From assembly GCA_016785225.1 (NCBI GenBank), contig JAFBJZ010000957.1, forward strand, positions 226,501 through 290,500: a stretch of 64,000 bases of DNA. Reading direction: 5' to 3'. The DNA itself is not shown here. Within the stretch, counting starts at the first letter, position 1. This DNA is from Psettodes erumei. Taxonomy: Eukaryota > Chordata > Actinopteri > Pleuronectiformes > Psettodidae. More notes on this DNA, generated by a model that saw nothing but the letters and a program-made list of their open reading frames with translations, was not told the DNA's origin and did not search any database.

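Larger units (their letters stand above)
39333..64000 (+). repeat. ttn: C-zone: 11-domain super-repeats 1-7 (7th partial)
   Basis: The period changes at 39333 to Ig-Fn-Fn-Ig-Fn-Fn-Fn-Ig-Fn-Fn-Fn. Seven units start in the window: 39333, 44723, 49180, 52441, 55720, 58966 and 62263. The first Ig of each unit carries a recognisable strand-A motif of the form LD-x-x-LRK/LKQ. Vertebrate titin has 11 such units; the first Ig of each is the reported docking site for the C-terminal domains of MyBP-C. The remaining units should follow after the window. Confidence 0.92.

Noticed and set aside
1..64000. Obscurin, twitchin/projectin or MyBP-C as the gene identity
   Set aside because: None has a 21-Ig block followed by 7- and then 11-domain Ig/Fn3 super-repeats with this length and exon structure.
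49180..64000. Tandem repetition as a CRISPR array or satellite
   Set aside because: The period is about 3.25-3.3 kb, the repeats are diverged and fully coding, and they match titin C-zone units.

Overview
The window is one gene on the plus strand, running off both ends: an internal stretch of vertebrate titin (ttn). About two thirds of the DNA is coding. It encodes 148 consecutive Ig (55) and fibronectin type III (Fn3, 93) domains on 108 exons, numbered w1-w108 here (window-local). No start codon, stop codon, promoter, PEVK region or kinase domain lies inside the window. The organism is probably a percomorph-type ray-finned fish: introns are very compact (many 79-110 bp), and several carry decayed repeats that I recognise as typical of teleost genomes. 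Which teleost titin copy (ttna or ttnb) this is cannot be decided here.

Layout. (1) 1-10685: 21 consecutive Ig domains, the first cut by the window edge. This is the distal tandem-Ig segment of the I-band, with exons of almost constant length (267 nt or two halves adding to 267). (2) 10416-17805: the I-band/A-band junction: Ig, three Fn3, Ig, two Fn3, Ig, then six Fn3 in a row. (3) 17898-39178: six 7-domain D-zone super-repeats (Ig-Fn-Fn-Ig-Fn-Fn-Fn), mostly one or two exons per domain, but ending in a fused 2,970-nt exon (w84). (4) 39333-64000: C-zone 11-domain super-repeats (Ig-Fn-Fn-Ig-Fn-Fn-Fn-Ig-Fn-Fn-Fn). Units 1 and 2 are split into exons. From 48875 one giant exon (w108) stays open for at least 15,126 nt and holds the last Fn3 of unit 2, units 3-6 complete and part of unit 7.

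How it works together. In the sarcomere the Ig segment is a serial spring outside the thick filament. The D- and C-zone repeats lie along the myosin filament and act as a length template; the C-zone period matches the 43-nm myosin/MyBP-C spacing. Those roles come from knowledge of vertebrate titin, not from this sequence. Introns between domains are nearly all phase 1, so whole-domain exons can be skipped or duplicated without changing frame.

Points worth a second look: an apparent GC-AG intron; a proline/glutamate-rich insertion in one C-zone Fn3; graded acidic loop insertions at the 11th domain of C-zone units; a duplicated four-Ig/five-exon cassette; a fall in third-position GC content toward the giant exon; a UCUU-rich tract before one I-band exon; and relics of LINE, SINE-like and Tc1-like elements in introns. 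I found no sign of a second gene or of an unknown system.
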